From: Aedes albopictus
Taxonomy: Eukaryota; Arthropoda; Insecta; Diptera; Culicidae
NCBI RefSeq assembly: GCF_035046485.1
Contig: NC_085138.1
Coordinates: 425,059,265 to 425,123,264 of the forward strand
Reading direction: 5' to 3'
Length of the DNA: 64,000 nucleotides
Shown here: positions 21,493-32,708 of the stretch, piece by piece
Numbering within the stretch: position 1 is the first letter of the stretch
Layout of the letters: each line of letters begins with the position of its first letter
Program-made: the position numbers and the translations under genes
The notes under the pieces: model-generated
What the model saw: the letters and a program-made list of their open reading frames with translations, nothing else
Database searches by the model: none
What the model was told of the DNA's origin: nothing

Positions 21493-21837
21493 TTATGCAT
21501 ACCCGAAGTCAACCGAGAGAAAGAAGCAAAAAAACGGATGATGAAAATCGGCAACAGCGCGTAAGAGTCTCCGAGCGTGGTCTTGCAGGAGCTTGAATGG
21601 AATCGCACGAAGGGTTGGCATGAGCGAGAATGAAATGGAAAATGAAGAGGGAAACGGGAAAGGTGAATGATTGCTGAGTTGAAGAAGGTTGGGGCAGTTT
21701 AGAGACAGACGTGTTCAGTGATGGTCGTGTGTTTTGTAGTGGAGAAAAAAGAAAGTGGTTGAGTAATAAAAAAGAAAAGTTGTTGAATTTAATTGAAAAT
21801 AAATGTGTTTGTGAATTAATAAAGAGAAGTTCCTACA
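21493..21837 (+). mobile_element. 3' LTR, part 2
   Basis: Resumes with the duplicated TTA and runs to TTCCTACA, followed by CCACT, the target duplication. Parts 1 and 2 without the second TTA total 482 bp, exactly the length of the inverted LTR. Confidence 0.9.
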
Positions 21838-22205
21838 CCACTATTTCGAAATCTTTGCCTGCGCGTGTATAAAGCACCACAACTGCAAAGCAGATGTTCC
21901 GAGGTTTCACGTTCCGTATTACAGAAACGACAGATATCACTCTGAATATGGCCAAAAATATTTGAAGTGATACCTGCTCGGGCAGTGTCCAGTTACTAGG
22001 GCAGTGTATGTACATAGAGCTCTCTTGTTGAGCTCTAAGAGCTTTTTGGTTTTATAAGCATTTGGTGTTATAAATCGTTTTGACTGATTGCAATTTCTGA
22101 CATCCATCCAATTGGATATCACCCTCTGCTCAGCCCAGCGTTTCAGGTCCATTTTAATTGTACAGTTTGATATACCACAGAATGGTTCTGGGCCAGCAAA
22201 CTGTA
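21838..22205 (-). pseudogene. LINE 3' fragment with RNase H-proximal domain
   Basis: On the minus strand, AGPEPFCGIS is followed by DLKRWAEQRVISNWMD, then TALVTGHCPSRYHFKYF and, after a frameshift, a degenerate cysteine-rich end. TGHC with a cysteine/CP-rich tail after an RNase H domain is characteristic of I/Loa-type non-LTR elements (family knowledge). The related fragment at 32920-33363 has the same order. The ORF is split between 21937-22152 and 21833-22015. The LTR element inserted into this LINE, since the duplicated CCACT lies at the junction. Confidence 0.75.
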
Positions 22206-22224
22206 AATTAAAACCACTTTTAGC

Positions 22225-22510
22225 ACGGGTAGAGGGTTTGGGTGAAGGATAGAGCAGAGGGAGTGGAGTGGAAGGTTAGGGTAGAGGATAGGGTAGATGG
22301 TAGGGAAGAGGGTAGGATAGAGAGTAGGGTTGAGGGTAGGAAAAAGGTTAGGGTAGAGAGTAGGAAAAACGGTACGATTAAGCACAAAATAGACTAGAGG
22401 GTACGGTGAAGGATAGGGAAGTGGTTATGGTGGAGGATAGGGTAGAGAGTAGGGCAGATGGTAGGGCTGAAGGTTATGATAGAGCGTAGGATAGAGGGTT
22501 GGAATAGAGA
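22225..22510. repeat. Degenerate AGGGTAGAGG array
   Basis: Tandem 11-12 bp units such as AGGGTAGAGGATAGG. The minus-strand ORF rich in LYPTLFPT over it is a by-product of the repeat. Confidence 0.85.
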
Positions 22511-22589
22511 GCAAAGAAGACAGTAAAGTAGAGGCTAGAGAATAAGGTGAAGAAGTGAGATGAGATTAGATGCGCTGGGGTTTTTTTCG

Positions 22590-23210
22590 AGATACCTTCA
22601 GAAATTCTTTCCAGGATTTCTTCAGGCATTCCTTTCGAGAATCTTCACAGGTTTGTTCCCGGGATTCTTTCAGATATTGCTTCCGAGATTGCTCCGGAGT
22701 TCTCTGTAGAGATTTTTGCAGGGGTTGCTTTGGAAAATCCTGAACGGATTCTTTTAGTTATTCCTTTCTGCATTCTTTCAGGGATTTGTGCTGAAATTCT
22801 TTCAAAGATTCTTTCCAGAATTCTGCTGTGATTTTTTAAGAGATTCTTTCGAAAAAAATGAAAAAATATAGATTTCTTCCAAATTTTTTTCTCAGGCAAT
22901 CCAGGACCATAGAGACATCTTCTGGAAGGTATTCCTGTCATTATCTTTCTAAGGATTCTATCAGGTATTCTTTAAGGGATTCTTTCAGGAATAACTTCAG
23001 GGATTTCTGCCAGAATTGCTTTAGAAAATCCTGAAAGGATTCATTCAGACATTTTACCCACCATTCTTTCATGGATTTCTGCTGGAATTACTTCACAGAT
23101 TCATTTTAGTGTACTTTCAAAGCATTCTGTCGAAACATATTCAGAGAATGTCGAAACATATTCAGAGAGAAGAATGAGGGATTCCCTCAGGGATTTCTAC
23201 CAGGAATGTT
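22590..23210. repeat. Degenerate GATTCTTTCAGGGATT array
   Basis: Diverged units on a GGATTCTTTCAGG theme with spacing of about 24-30 bp, related to the arrays at 29050-32310 and 43020-44560. No coding function. Confidence 0.75.
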
Positions 23211-25590
23211 CTTCCCCCCAGCAGCGTTATGTTTTTCAGACTTTTGTGCGTAATTCTAAATTGCAATTAATAGGACGAATAAAATTGAATTTTTGGTTGG
23301 TCTATCATTTTTCATGTAGCCGAAAGACACACTATCTTTTAGATGTTACTTTGTAAGCGCCCAGAATAACACCATAAAACCCATATATTGTTCACGAATA
23401 AAAAATCATGGAGTAGTACAAACATAAGTGGAGAAGCCGTGTAAAGCATATCTGATTGAAATTTTATATCAAAACATGGAATGATGACGAACCTGGGCGT
23501 GTTAGTGGAATACCTGTAAGTACGAGACATTAAACAACAATATTTAACACGATTTTCTCGTTAAAACATGCAAAATTTCTGAAATGTTTACGTATGGTGA
23601 GTACGTAAAGAGATTTTGTGGGGAAAAGAAGGCAAAACTCAATTACTTTATTAGAAATCATTATCTGAGTAAAATCTGACTTCTACAGTATTTTAACGTT
23701 TGGTTATGCTACACATAGTGAGCACTCTTTATTTGATTTGTTAAAAAAAATTGAGAAATTTCGAACACTGCAGTCGAAACTACAAGGACCATGCAATGCA
23801 TACTTTTAGGCGTTTATCGGGTTATATTTCTGCCCCAATTTAGGGAAAAAATATAATTTGGACATGTATATAATTTGGACATGTACGGCGATGTATGCCT
23901 TGTTCCGGAGAGCTAATAAAACTAGATACTTCTCAATATCGATTATTGGATCAAATAGACCCTATTCTAATGATATACGTTGAAAATACGCTTAACAATT
24001 AAGAATTTACTTCAAAATTATCGACAATGTAAATTATTTCACTAAAACCCCTCAAATGCACAGGTATGCAAGACGACATACACTTCATAGCCACATACAA
24101 TATTCACCTCACAATGGTTAAATTAATGATTGTAAGAAATTTAAAAGCCTTTTTGCAATGAAAAATGTTTAATAAAGAAGCATTAGGCAGCCAATCTCTT
24201 AACATTCATCTAGAACGCTTTAAATAGGAGGTGTCCAAAATACATTACAAGTTTTCTACTGTGAATATATTTTGGTCATCTGACGAACTACATGGGGATG
24301 CTGTGCGATTGCATACTTGGAGGCGTATTCTGTGGGTCTGGCGATATTTCCTCGATTTTAACAAAAACTGTAATAGTTATTAAAATAGATGCCTGTTAAG
24401 CGGAGAAATTTGATTATTTGTAAGAAAATATTTGTTAATTTATGCTACATCCATGATTTAGCAGTATTCATGGCTTAACATTGAGATAATTGCCCTGTCC
24501 AGATTATATATACCTGAGGGTGTCCAAAACATATATTCGGTGTCCAAAATGCAATTCTTACAGGCGATCGGAAATTGTGATTTTCTCAGCTTAAAATGCT
24601 TCCGTTAAGGTTTTTGTCACCAGGAACGCAAAGTACAATCATATTATAAGCGTATTGGTAACTTTGCAACATAATCAATTGTTTTCTAATGAAGCTAGGG
24701 GACGATTTTTTCAACGTTGTCCTCAGCCTGTCCAAAATACATGAATTACCCTATAAGTCCTTTTTCGATTATTTTTGAGTGGTTATCATCTCTCTCACTT
24801 TTTTAGAGCTGTATTGGAGCTATACGGATCAGAATATAATGATAGCGTAGAAGTTGTGCTGAAATAGAACTCGGCAAAATTATCAGATATTAAGGACCTA
24901 CAATGAAGAATTTTTTTGAACTACACCATAGACTTCCATTTTTTTCGTCAAATCATGCTTATTTTATTGGAACTTGACCTTTGATAACAAATTCATTTGA
25001 AGATTGGGTTGTGCACGTTGGGCGTTAACGGGTTAAAGTTGGAGCTGGAATACACATAACTCATAGAATTAAAATACATAGTGAAACGGAACCCATCTTA
25101 AGCAGTTTCTAATCTTGGAATAAAACCTAGAGTGATCAATTTCATCCTGCCAATCAATTTATCTCCAGTTTACGGTAGTCGCTAGCGCTACTTGCTTTAT
25201 TGCAAGCTACAAAACTTCACGCGGTAGTCATGTAATTTGTCTATGTTGTTCAATGGTCGTAAATTTGTTTACCAACAATCACACCGTATGTGAACTGCAC
25301 CTCAATTGAAGCTTATTTATTGCTGCAGTTACTTTCCCCCTAGAACACTCATAAATATTCAATGCCACAATAAAGACACGAGACAAAAAAGATCGTCGCA
25401 CTGGGAAGTGAGCGCATTGCGCTTGGGCCTCCCCGTGTTGGAATGTTTTCTCCAAATCACCACCGCCGTCCCGGGATCGTTAATTAATTGATGACTATTC
25501 GCCGCCACCAATTCCGCACAACGACCGGCGTTTTACGAGTCATGCTAGTACAACCTTTCCTTATCATTTCACGGCTGACCTTTCGCAATT
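23211..25590. other. No recognised gene; upstream region of the esterase
   Basis: AT-rich. GTGTCCAAAATAC-like phrases recur near 24231, 24539 and 24727, suggesting an old dispersed repeat. No ORF with a recognisable domain. The last few hundred bases may hold esterase regulatory sequence, which I cannot resolve. Confidence 0.4.
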
Positions 25591-25622
25591 ACGACGTCGT
25601 CGTCGTCGTCGTCGTCGTCGCT
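25591..25622. repeat. GTC trinucleotide repeat
   Basis: About ten consecutive GTC units, roughly 120 bp upstream of the TATA-like box of the esterase gene. Confidence 0.9.
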
Positions 25623-25737
25623 GTTGTGGGACGGCTCATAAAGCTGTAGTGGGAGATGCACCGTGTTCGCGCTCATAGCAGCATCAATTGTAATCTACGC
25701 TGAGTGCATCTCAACAATAGACCGGTGATGGCCGCCC

Positions 25738-25745
25738 TATAAGTA
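25738..25745 (+). promoter_or_regulatory. TATA-like box for the esterase gene
   Basis: TATAAGTA lies 72 bp before the esterase ATG, which would place a start site near 25768 and a leader of about 50 bases. No initiator motif is clear enough to fix the start. Confidence 0.5.
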
Positions 25746-25816
25746 AGTGAGCTCTAGGCAGGGGTTAAATGCGGAACTTGACTGCATCGCGCGGTGCAAT
25801 AGTTTAGGTTCTCGCG

Positions 25817-27779
25817 ATGATCGGTCCGGTTGTGATTTTTGTAGGTGGATTGTTGGTGCTAGGCGGGAGTTTTGCACAGGCGGAGGATGATCCCGGGAGT
25901 AATCCCTGCGTGGTCAACTTCGAAGGGGGAACGGGTTCCGGTGTTGGGGTCCTGAATAGAACCTTCAACGGGTTCAGATATTGTGAGTACTTGGGAATAC
26001 GGTACGCGGAGCCACCAGTTGGGCCGTTGAGGTTCAAGGTTCGTTGAATGAAGGAGGAAACGTTTGAACTTAGAGGTGAAACTGATGTTGTAATTTGCAG
26101 AGACCAGTGGTGAGAGCTCCAAAAGGAGCTGAACAGTACACGCGACTGGGAAGTATCTGCGCTCAGCTGGACTCTTTCGACGACGCGGAAGAAGTAATTG
26201 GTGACGAAGATTGCCTCTTTCTGAACATCTACAAGCCGTTGGACAATGCAACCGATGAAAAGAAGTATCCAGTTTTGGTTTACATTCACGGCGGAAGCTA
26301 TGCGGTGTGGTCACCTCAAACTGACATGTTCGGTGTAGATCTCCTGATGGAAAACGTAGATGTAATTTACTGTTTCTGTTGATCACCCCTTCTGATAGTT
26401 ACCATTTCAGGGTATGATGATCGTCTCCGTCAACTATCGACTGACAGTTCTGGGATTTCTTCGTCATCCAGAATTCAACATCACCGGTAACTTCGGACTC
26501 AAAGATCATCTAGCAGCACTTAAATGGGTTAAACGCTACATAGAGCCTTTTGGAGGTGACCCTGATAACGTAACCATCATGGGCCAAAGCGTTGGAGCTC
26601 ACTCTGTTACATATTACATATATTTGAAACCATTCCAAGGATTGTTCAACCGAGTCATCGCGATGTCCGGATCAGTTCTTGCACCGTCAGCAATGATCTA
26701 CAATCCGGAAGATGTCAGTGCCAAATACCTAGAGTCGATCAACATTCACAGCTACGATGAACTCATGAACGCCAGTTTCAAAGAAGTGTTTTCGTTGAAA
26801 GCTTACAGTAGAAGGTTCAATTTCGCCTACGTCAACCTACCCATCTTTCTACCCACAGTTGAAGACCCTGATGATCCGGAAGCACTCATTACGCAACCCG
26901 TGCATGAGCTCATTCAAACCGAACCAGCCAACAAAGTCCCACTCATGATCGGAATGACCTCGTTGGAGTTCACGTCCCTGTTCGCTGGAGTCCCGGTCAC
27001 CGACTTCACCGCCAATGATAGCTATCCCAATCGACAGAACAGAACGATCTTCCGCGAAGGGAAGGGTATGATCGACGCTGCTGCCAAGCTTGCTCGCAAA
27101 GTTCAGCCAAACGGTGCGGGAAGGCACTTCTACGGTAAACTGGCAGATCTGGCTAACATGTACTATCCGGTGAAAAAAGTACTGAAACGGTTATCTCAGC
27201 TGGACTCATACCGGGAGCCGATCTATTACTATCGGTTTGAGTTCGATGGAAAGTTTGGAAAGTATAAAAACTATATCTACAAAGGGGCAGTGGAGCCAAG
27301 TTATCCGGGCGCAATACATGGGGACGATCTCGGCTATCTGTTCTCACCGTACGTAGTGCGGAACGCTTTGGCTAACCGCAGCGCTTTCCAGACAGAGTGG
27401 AAAGTTACCGATCGATATGTGCGCTACTTCTGTAATTTCGTGAAATTTGGGTGAGTCATACATGTTGAATCTAAAGAGTATAGCATAAAAGATCATTCGT
27501 TACAGAAATCCAACACCCGATTTTGATGAAAGCTTGGGCATTCAGTGGCCTGCGTACGATGGAAATAGCTCGAATCCACAGTACCTCAACATAAACGATG
27601 ACGATGACGTTCGGGTGGACAACGATCGGTCACACTATATATTCCAGGTGTGGCGAGTAGCACACGAGTGCTTGTTCTACTATCGATGCTTGGAGGTGCA
27701 GGTTTTGAAAGAAAAAATCGACAAGTACCTCACAAGTGACCAAGACAGTATTAATTTGGAGAAACTTTTCGAGGAGTAG
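25817..27779 (+). CDS. Secreted carboxylesterase (type B), four exons
   Basis: Exons 25817-26038, 26101-26355, 26411-27450 and 27506-27779 join in frame to a 596-residue protein, a normal length for the family. All three introns (62, 55 and 55 bp) are GT-AG, in phases 0, 0 and 2. Residues 1-21 form a signal peptide ending AQA, so the product is probably secreted and hydrolyses carboxylic esters. Motifs in order: EDCLFLNIY (type B signature), the oxyanion-hole HGGS, the nucleophile elbow GQSVG (serine present, valine where alanine is usual), an acidic residue in the GMTSLEF block, and the histidine in HGDDLGYLF. All three triad residues are therefore present. It could be a juvenile-hormone-esterase-like, beta-esterase or venom-esterase-like member; sequence alone does not decide. 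The donor GTAGAT at 26356 keeps the usual spacing to NYRL better than GTAATT six bases on. Confidence 0.95.
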
Positions 27780-27799
27780 ATTGGAAATGGTTTGGTTGG

Positions 27800-27805
27800 A
27801 ATAAA
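27800..27805 (+). terminator. Poly(A) signal of the esterase gene
   Basis: AATAAA lies 20 bases after the TAG stop, giving a very short 3' untranslated region. ATTAAA follows near 27827 as a weaker alternative. Confidence 0.75.
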
Positions 27806-27889
27806 ATAGGATTTGTATCTTAAACATTAAATCGACTTTGAATTATTTTTCTCAATCTAAGTTGATATACGGAACACTTTCATGACGAT

Positions 27890-28266
27890 GCAATTAAATT
27901 GAAATTAGACAAATCGTGGCAATGGCACCTGGTTCGCCCATCTCACACGCTGCTTTCCAGGTCTTCTTGCACCATCCGATTCTCTTGCGAACACCAGCTT
28001 TGCAGGGTATTTGTCCGGCGTTCTCACCACATCGCTGCCCATCGTATCCTTCCAGTTTTTGCGAGCTTCCGGATTTTAGGTTCGTCATAGAGTGCAGCGA
28101 ACTGGTTCATTCTCCGCCGCCTCACAAAATTCTACCACACAAGGCCAAAGATAGATGGTGCTAAACAGCTACGTTTGAACTCCTCGAGTGCTTGCATGTC
28201 TTGCTAGAGCATAGTCCAGGTCTCGTGCCCATAGAGAACCACCGGCCTTATCAGCGTTTGGTTCAT
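27890..28266 (-). pseudogene. RTE-like LINE, C-terminal fragment
   Basis: On the minus strand, TLIRPVVLYGHETWTM is followed by a diverged C-terminal region with stops, parallel to the fragment at 8160-9122. It is interrupted at its 5' side by the inverted-repeat element at 28267-28762. Confidence 0.75.
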
Positions 28267-28762
28267 CCCGAGCAGAGGAGAATATCAAATTCATAACAAA
28301 AGAAACACATAGCCTGTTTTTATATCATAATTTGTTATTATTAACTTATCAAAGTATTACTTTATTATAACATGTTTTGCTGGGCCATCTTATTTTGTTA
28401 TGATCAAATTGTAGAGAGTCAACCACTACATAACATTTCAATAATATACTTTGTTGTAGACCAAGTTTTGTTATTATTCTATTATTACAAGCGATGGACT
28501 ATAACACAACAATAACAAGTTCTCAAATTCACTGCAAAATTCATTGTTATTAAGATGTTTTTGATCTAATAAAACTTGTTATCAAATTGGTCTTCCAGGA
28601 ACATTTTTTTGTTATGATTTTTGTTATTTTGCCGCTTAAGACAGACAAGTTTATAACATAATAAGATATGTTAATAACACAAAAATTACTGAATCCATTA
28701 TACAGTTATTATGCCAAAATAACATATTTTATTATGCTGTTGATATTTTCTTCTGCTCGGGA
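28267..28762. mobile_element. 496-bp CCCGAGCAGA-end inverted-repeat element
   Basis: Left end CCCGAGCAGAGGAGAATATC and right end, in reverse complement, CCCGAGCAGAAGAAAATATC. The body is rich in TTGTTAT and ATAACAA words on both strands. Flanks show only AT on each side, so a duplication cannot be confirmed. It splits an RTE-like LINE fragment. Confidence 0.82.
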
Positions 28763-28905
28763 TGGCGCATTTGTTGCTTTACGTTTCAGGCGAGTGTACA
28801 GTTCTGCCACCGCTCCAAATGTTCTTGCAATAATGATGTCATACGCGAAACAGATAAATCAGTCACCAAGCAAACACACGATCGTATATGATGTTCCATA
28901 GGATG
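28763..28905 (-). pseudogene. RTE-like LINE, palm fragment
   Basis: On the minus strand, YDIIIARTFGAVAELYTRLK corresponds to the segment just after FADD in RTE-type reverse transcriptase. With 27890-28266 it is one element split by the inverted-repeat insertion; the region between palm and C-terminus is missing. Confidence 0.65.
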
Positions 28906-29049
28906 CAAAAGTGGAGGTGATAACATACACTTCACACGTCGGTAAACGAGAGCATGTACGCGTATGGCCTCTACTTTAACATCCTTTGCAATATCAAATA
29001 AGACATCTAGATTTCGTGAAAATCGTGTCCCGACTGTTGAGCCCAGCCC

Positions 29050-30780
29050 GGCTTATCAATTTTTTTCTTGAGAAAGGAAACGGAATCCTTTCTTTAATTA
29101 CTGTAGGGATTCCTCTTGAGATTAGACCAAGAATTTTTCCAGGAATTCTTCCAGGGATTTCCTTTTAAACTTCTCCAGAAATTTCTTTTGGAATGACCTC
29201 AGGTATTGTCCTCATGGATACCTTCAAGAGTTTCGTCAGGGATTTCTCTAGAAATTTCACTAGAGATTCTCCGAGATATCTGCATGCAATCTTCCAGAAA
29301 TTTCTTCAGGGTTAGCCTCAAGTAATTTTTCAACAATTCCTCCAAGAATTCCTCTAGGTATGCTTTAGTGGATTCACCCAGAAACACTTATAGGAGTGTT
29401 TTCGGGGATTCCTTCAGAAATTTCCCGTGGACTTTTACAGGTGTTCCACTTCGCGTTTTTGAAGAGTTTCGTCCCGTATTTTCTCTAAGAATTCCTACAG
29501 GGATTGCTCCAGACATTTGTACATCTAGATTTTTTTTCCTAGGAGATGCTTAAGGGATGCCAGCCTTAGAGGCATTTTTTTGTGTGTAAAAAGAAATACC
29601 AATCCGTCCTCAATTTCTTAGTAAATGATGTTGGAAAGAACAGTTTTTGGAAAACTCAAAACGTTTTATTGATTTAACACTTTCACTATCACTTTCACAT
29701 CACTAATAAGACTTATAAGACAACGTACAACACACAAACTTTTGGAAATGACTTTTGGAAATCCCTCAGACAGCCCTTCTTTTAGACAATTCCTTTGAGA
29801 TTAGTTTCAGCAATATTCTTAGAATTTTAAAATTTTTATCGGAAATTTTCTTTGAAATTCATTCTATGTGGTAAATTCTGAAGCATTTTTCTGAATTTAT
29901 TCTTGAATTTGTACTGGTGTTCTTTTTATTTCTCCAGCAATTCGTCCGGCAATTCCTTTCGAAGTTGTTTCGGTACTGTCTTTGAAAATTAATTCGCCAA
30001 AGAAACTGAGAATTTCCTCTCAAATGTCCTTGGAGAAGTCTTCCGCAATTCCTTCTGCGTTTTTCGGTATTTTTCTCCTTAAAAACTTTGAGAATTTTTT
30101 TGCGATTCGGAATTCCTTCGCCCATTTTTTAGAGAAATCTTTTGGCAATTCTTTTATGCATCCCCTGTTGAATGCAGTTTCTTTGGAATGCCTTCGGCAA
30201 TTCCGATATTACTTGCTTCAAAATTTCTTTAGGAATTTCATCAGCAATTTCTTTGAAAATTTACAGATAGCTGTCTTGAAAACATCTTCGGTTATTACTT
30301 TGGGAACTTTTTCAGTTATTTTTTTGAAAATTTTCTTTAATAAATCTTTGGTGTTTTTTTTTTTGGGATTCGTTTAAAACAATCTTTGGCAATACGTTCA
30401 CAATTCTTTCGGCAATTCCTTCGGAAATCCCATTAATGGTTTCTCCAACGCGATTCCTTTGAGAATTTCTCTAGCATAGTCTTTGGAAAATTGATCGGTA
30501 ATTTCCTGCAAGCAATTTCTTTGGGAATTCGTTCCAAAACTGCTTCAGCATATTTTTTGAGTTCTCTTTTGGACATTTTTTTGTACGTGATTGCAGAAAT
30601 TTCTACGGCAACTGATCTGTAATATTTTTTTGCAGTTTTTTTAAGTCGGCGTATCCGTTTCCTAGACAATTTCTATAGAAATTCATCAGAATTTTTTTTT
30701 AATAGTTTTTCAGGATATTTTTGCGGGCTTTCATTGGCGGATCCCTTCGAGAACTCCTTTACAAATTGATTCGGGTATTA
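29050..30780. repeat. Degenerate GGATTCCTTCAGAAATTT array, first orientation
   Basis: Diverged units on AATTCCTTCAGGGATT and, further right, AATTCCTTTGAGAATTTC. A non-repetitive stretch of about 200 bp lies near 29560-29760. ORFs such as 29982-30377 are repeat by-products. Confidence 0.75.
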
Positions 30781-30829
30781 AATTAAATAAAAACAAAATT
30801 CAGCTATTTTTTTTCTTTGACACCGCAAT

Positions 30830-32310
30830 TCTTTTGTAAATTCCTTGAGCAAATTCAGTGGAGAATTTCCAAATTATGGCCTAAGGAACTTTCAAAGGAT
30901 TAATGGTGAAAGTTTCCAAAGAAATTAACGTAGGAAATTCAATAGGAATTACTGAAGGATTTTTCAAAGAAGTTTACGAAAAAAAAATTCCGTAACGAAA
31001 TGCTGAACTCCGAAATAATTGACAGAGATTGCCAAGAAATTTTCAATGGTACAGATTGTCAAAGGAATTCCCAAAAAAAGGCCGCTTGAATTTTTAAAAC
31101 CAAGCAAGAAATGCCGAAGCAGTTTTCATTGAAATAAATATGAATAAAATGAAACTGTGAAGAATGACAGAAAGAAATTTAAAAAAATTGCTAAACAATT
31201 TTGCAAAACGAATTTCTCAAGAATTTTCATTGAATAGTCGAAACAAATTTCAATACAAATTAAACTAGCGAAAAAATAGAAGAAAAACTTACTTAAGGAA
31301 TCCTCCAAATTACCAAACCAATGTCCAAATTACCAAAGAAAATAACAATTGATTGATTGATTGATTTATCTTTATTTGAGAGACTTTCAGCCCTTGGGTG
31401 GTTCGTCTCTTAGAAAATAACAAAAGATTTTCCGTAGAACTTCCAAAAGCATCTTCCATGAAGAAATTTTTGAAATATTGTCAAAGGAATTCCCAAAAAA
31501 TTGAAGAAACAATACTAAAGCAGTTTTCGGGGAAATCAATTTGAATACAACGAAACTCTGAAGCACAACAGAGAGAATGTTGATAAACTTATTGAACAAT
31601 TTCACAAAATTAATTGCCATTTAGAGGAATTTCCGTTGAAATTTTTAAACAATCATCGATAGATATTTCTGATCACAATCCAATGGAACTTCGGAAGAAA
31701 TGCTCATACCAAACCAACATCCAAAGGAGTTACCAAAGAAAACAGAAAAGAGTTTTTATGGAATTTTTGAAATAAATTTCAATAGAGTAACTTTCAATGA
31801 TATTGCCAAAAAATAACAATGCAGTTTTTGGGGAAGTAAATATAAAAATAATAAAACTCTGAAGAATGACAGAAATAATGTTAAAATTACTGAACCATTT
31901 TGCAAAAGGAATTTCAGAGAAGTTGCCGTTGAAACTACAAAACAATTCTCGATGGAAATTCCTTATAAACTTCCAATTGAACTACTGAAGAAATTTTCTT
32001 AATAAATATACTAATCGGGGGAATTCTCAAAGAAATTACCAAATCAATATCCAAAGAAATCACCCAGAAAATGACGAAGAGTTTCTGTAGAATTTACGGA
32101 ATATTTACTAAATATACATCCGATGAAATCCCCAAAGGAATTGACGAATATTTTTCAAAGTCATTACTTTAAACTCACGAGGCAATTTTCTAAGAAATTC
32201 TTAAAGCGATTGCCAAGGAATTCACAAAGAAATCGCCAAAGAAATTTTAACTAGATTCCTAAAAAAATAAATCAAATGTACTTTTTAAGGTAACGCCGTA
32301 GGAATTCATT
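30830..32310. repeat. Degenerate AAAGAAATTGCCAAAGG array, opposite orientation
   Basis: Here the theme is the reverse complement (CCAAAGGAATTCC, AAAGAAATTACC) of the array to the left. The orientation change near 30780-30830 makes the whole 29.05-32.3 kb stretch a large imperfect inverted repeat. Confidence 0.7.
31349..31412 (-). mobile_element. Short retroelement tail (GAGAGACTTTCAGCCC type)
   Basis: On the minus strand, AAGAGACGAACCACCC, then GGGCTGAAAGTCTCTC and a tail AATCAATCAATCAATC. A similar GAGAGACTTTACCCTGAAGG at 55618 lies inside the hAT-like element. Likely a 5'-truncated retroelement; identity unknown. Confidence 0.5.
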
Positions 32311-32444
32311 CAGAAATATGTAATGGTCAAACCATTCTCCCGGCTGAAATTAATACAATTTTGGAATGCGCTGACATTTATCTCAAAAGGCGCTACAGAA
32401 ATGCAACCATGCATTAAGTTTAAGTATGGGAATGTACCAAGCTA

Positions 32445-32688
32445 CTGCACTGCCCCTCTTCGCATGTCAGTCCCATGTTGTTTTTCAAAGTGCCACCGTT
32501 TTGCACTATCACTCCGATTGTTTACAAAAAAAGTGTATTCATGTGATGCATAAACTTTTCGTGGCACATTGATCTGTGAAATGAGGCGAGAAAAATACCA
32601 AATTTATTTAAAATGGGCTCGTGAGAGACAAAAATATGATTTGCATTAGAAACAACATGGGACTGACATGCCAAGAGGGGCAGTGCAG
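32445..32688. mobile_element. 244-bp TA-flanked inverted-repeat element
   Basis: Terminal repeats of about 42 bp: CTGCACTGCCCCTCTTCGCA and, in reverse complement, CTGCACTGCCCCTCTTGGCA. Both continue to CATGTTGTTT. It is flanked by TA at 32443-32444 and 32689-32690, as for Tc1/mariner-derived MITEs. No transposase. Confidence 0.88.
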
Positions 32689-32708
32689 TAATTGTACTGT
32701 CGCAATAA

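Larger units (their letters stand above)
15829..21842 (+). mobile_element. Rearranged LTR retrotransposon with nested insertions
   Basis: A plus-oriented element bounded by a 5-bp duplication CCACT (15829-15833 and 21838-21842). The 5' LTR (15834-18718) is split by two insertions and the 3' LTR (19731-21837) by one; with insertions removed each is about 480 bp, runs TGTAG to CTACA, and matches a third, unbroken inverted LTR at 19116-19597 (482 bp). A polypurine tract precedes the 3' LTR. After the 5' LTR the primer site is damaged (ATGGCATGGG), but an intact one lies beside the inverted LTR. The internal region is only about 1 kb and encodes no recognisable gag or pol, so the element is non-autonomous. 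Family not assignable from the LTR alone. Confidence 0.82.

Noticed and set aside
22143..22385. Repeat protein with LYPTLFPT motif
   Set aside because: It is the minus-strand translation of the degenerate AGGGTAGAGG array.
25804..26386. Two long minus-strand ORFs opposite the esterase
   Set aside because: They overlap the esterase exons antisense; the sense strand carries the catalytic motifs and splice sites, so these are shadows.
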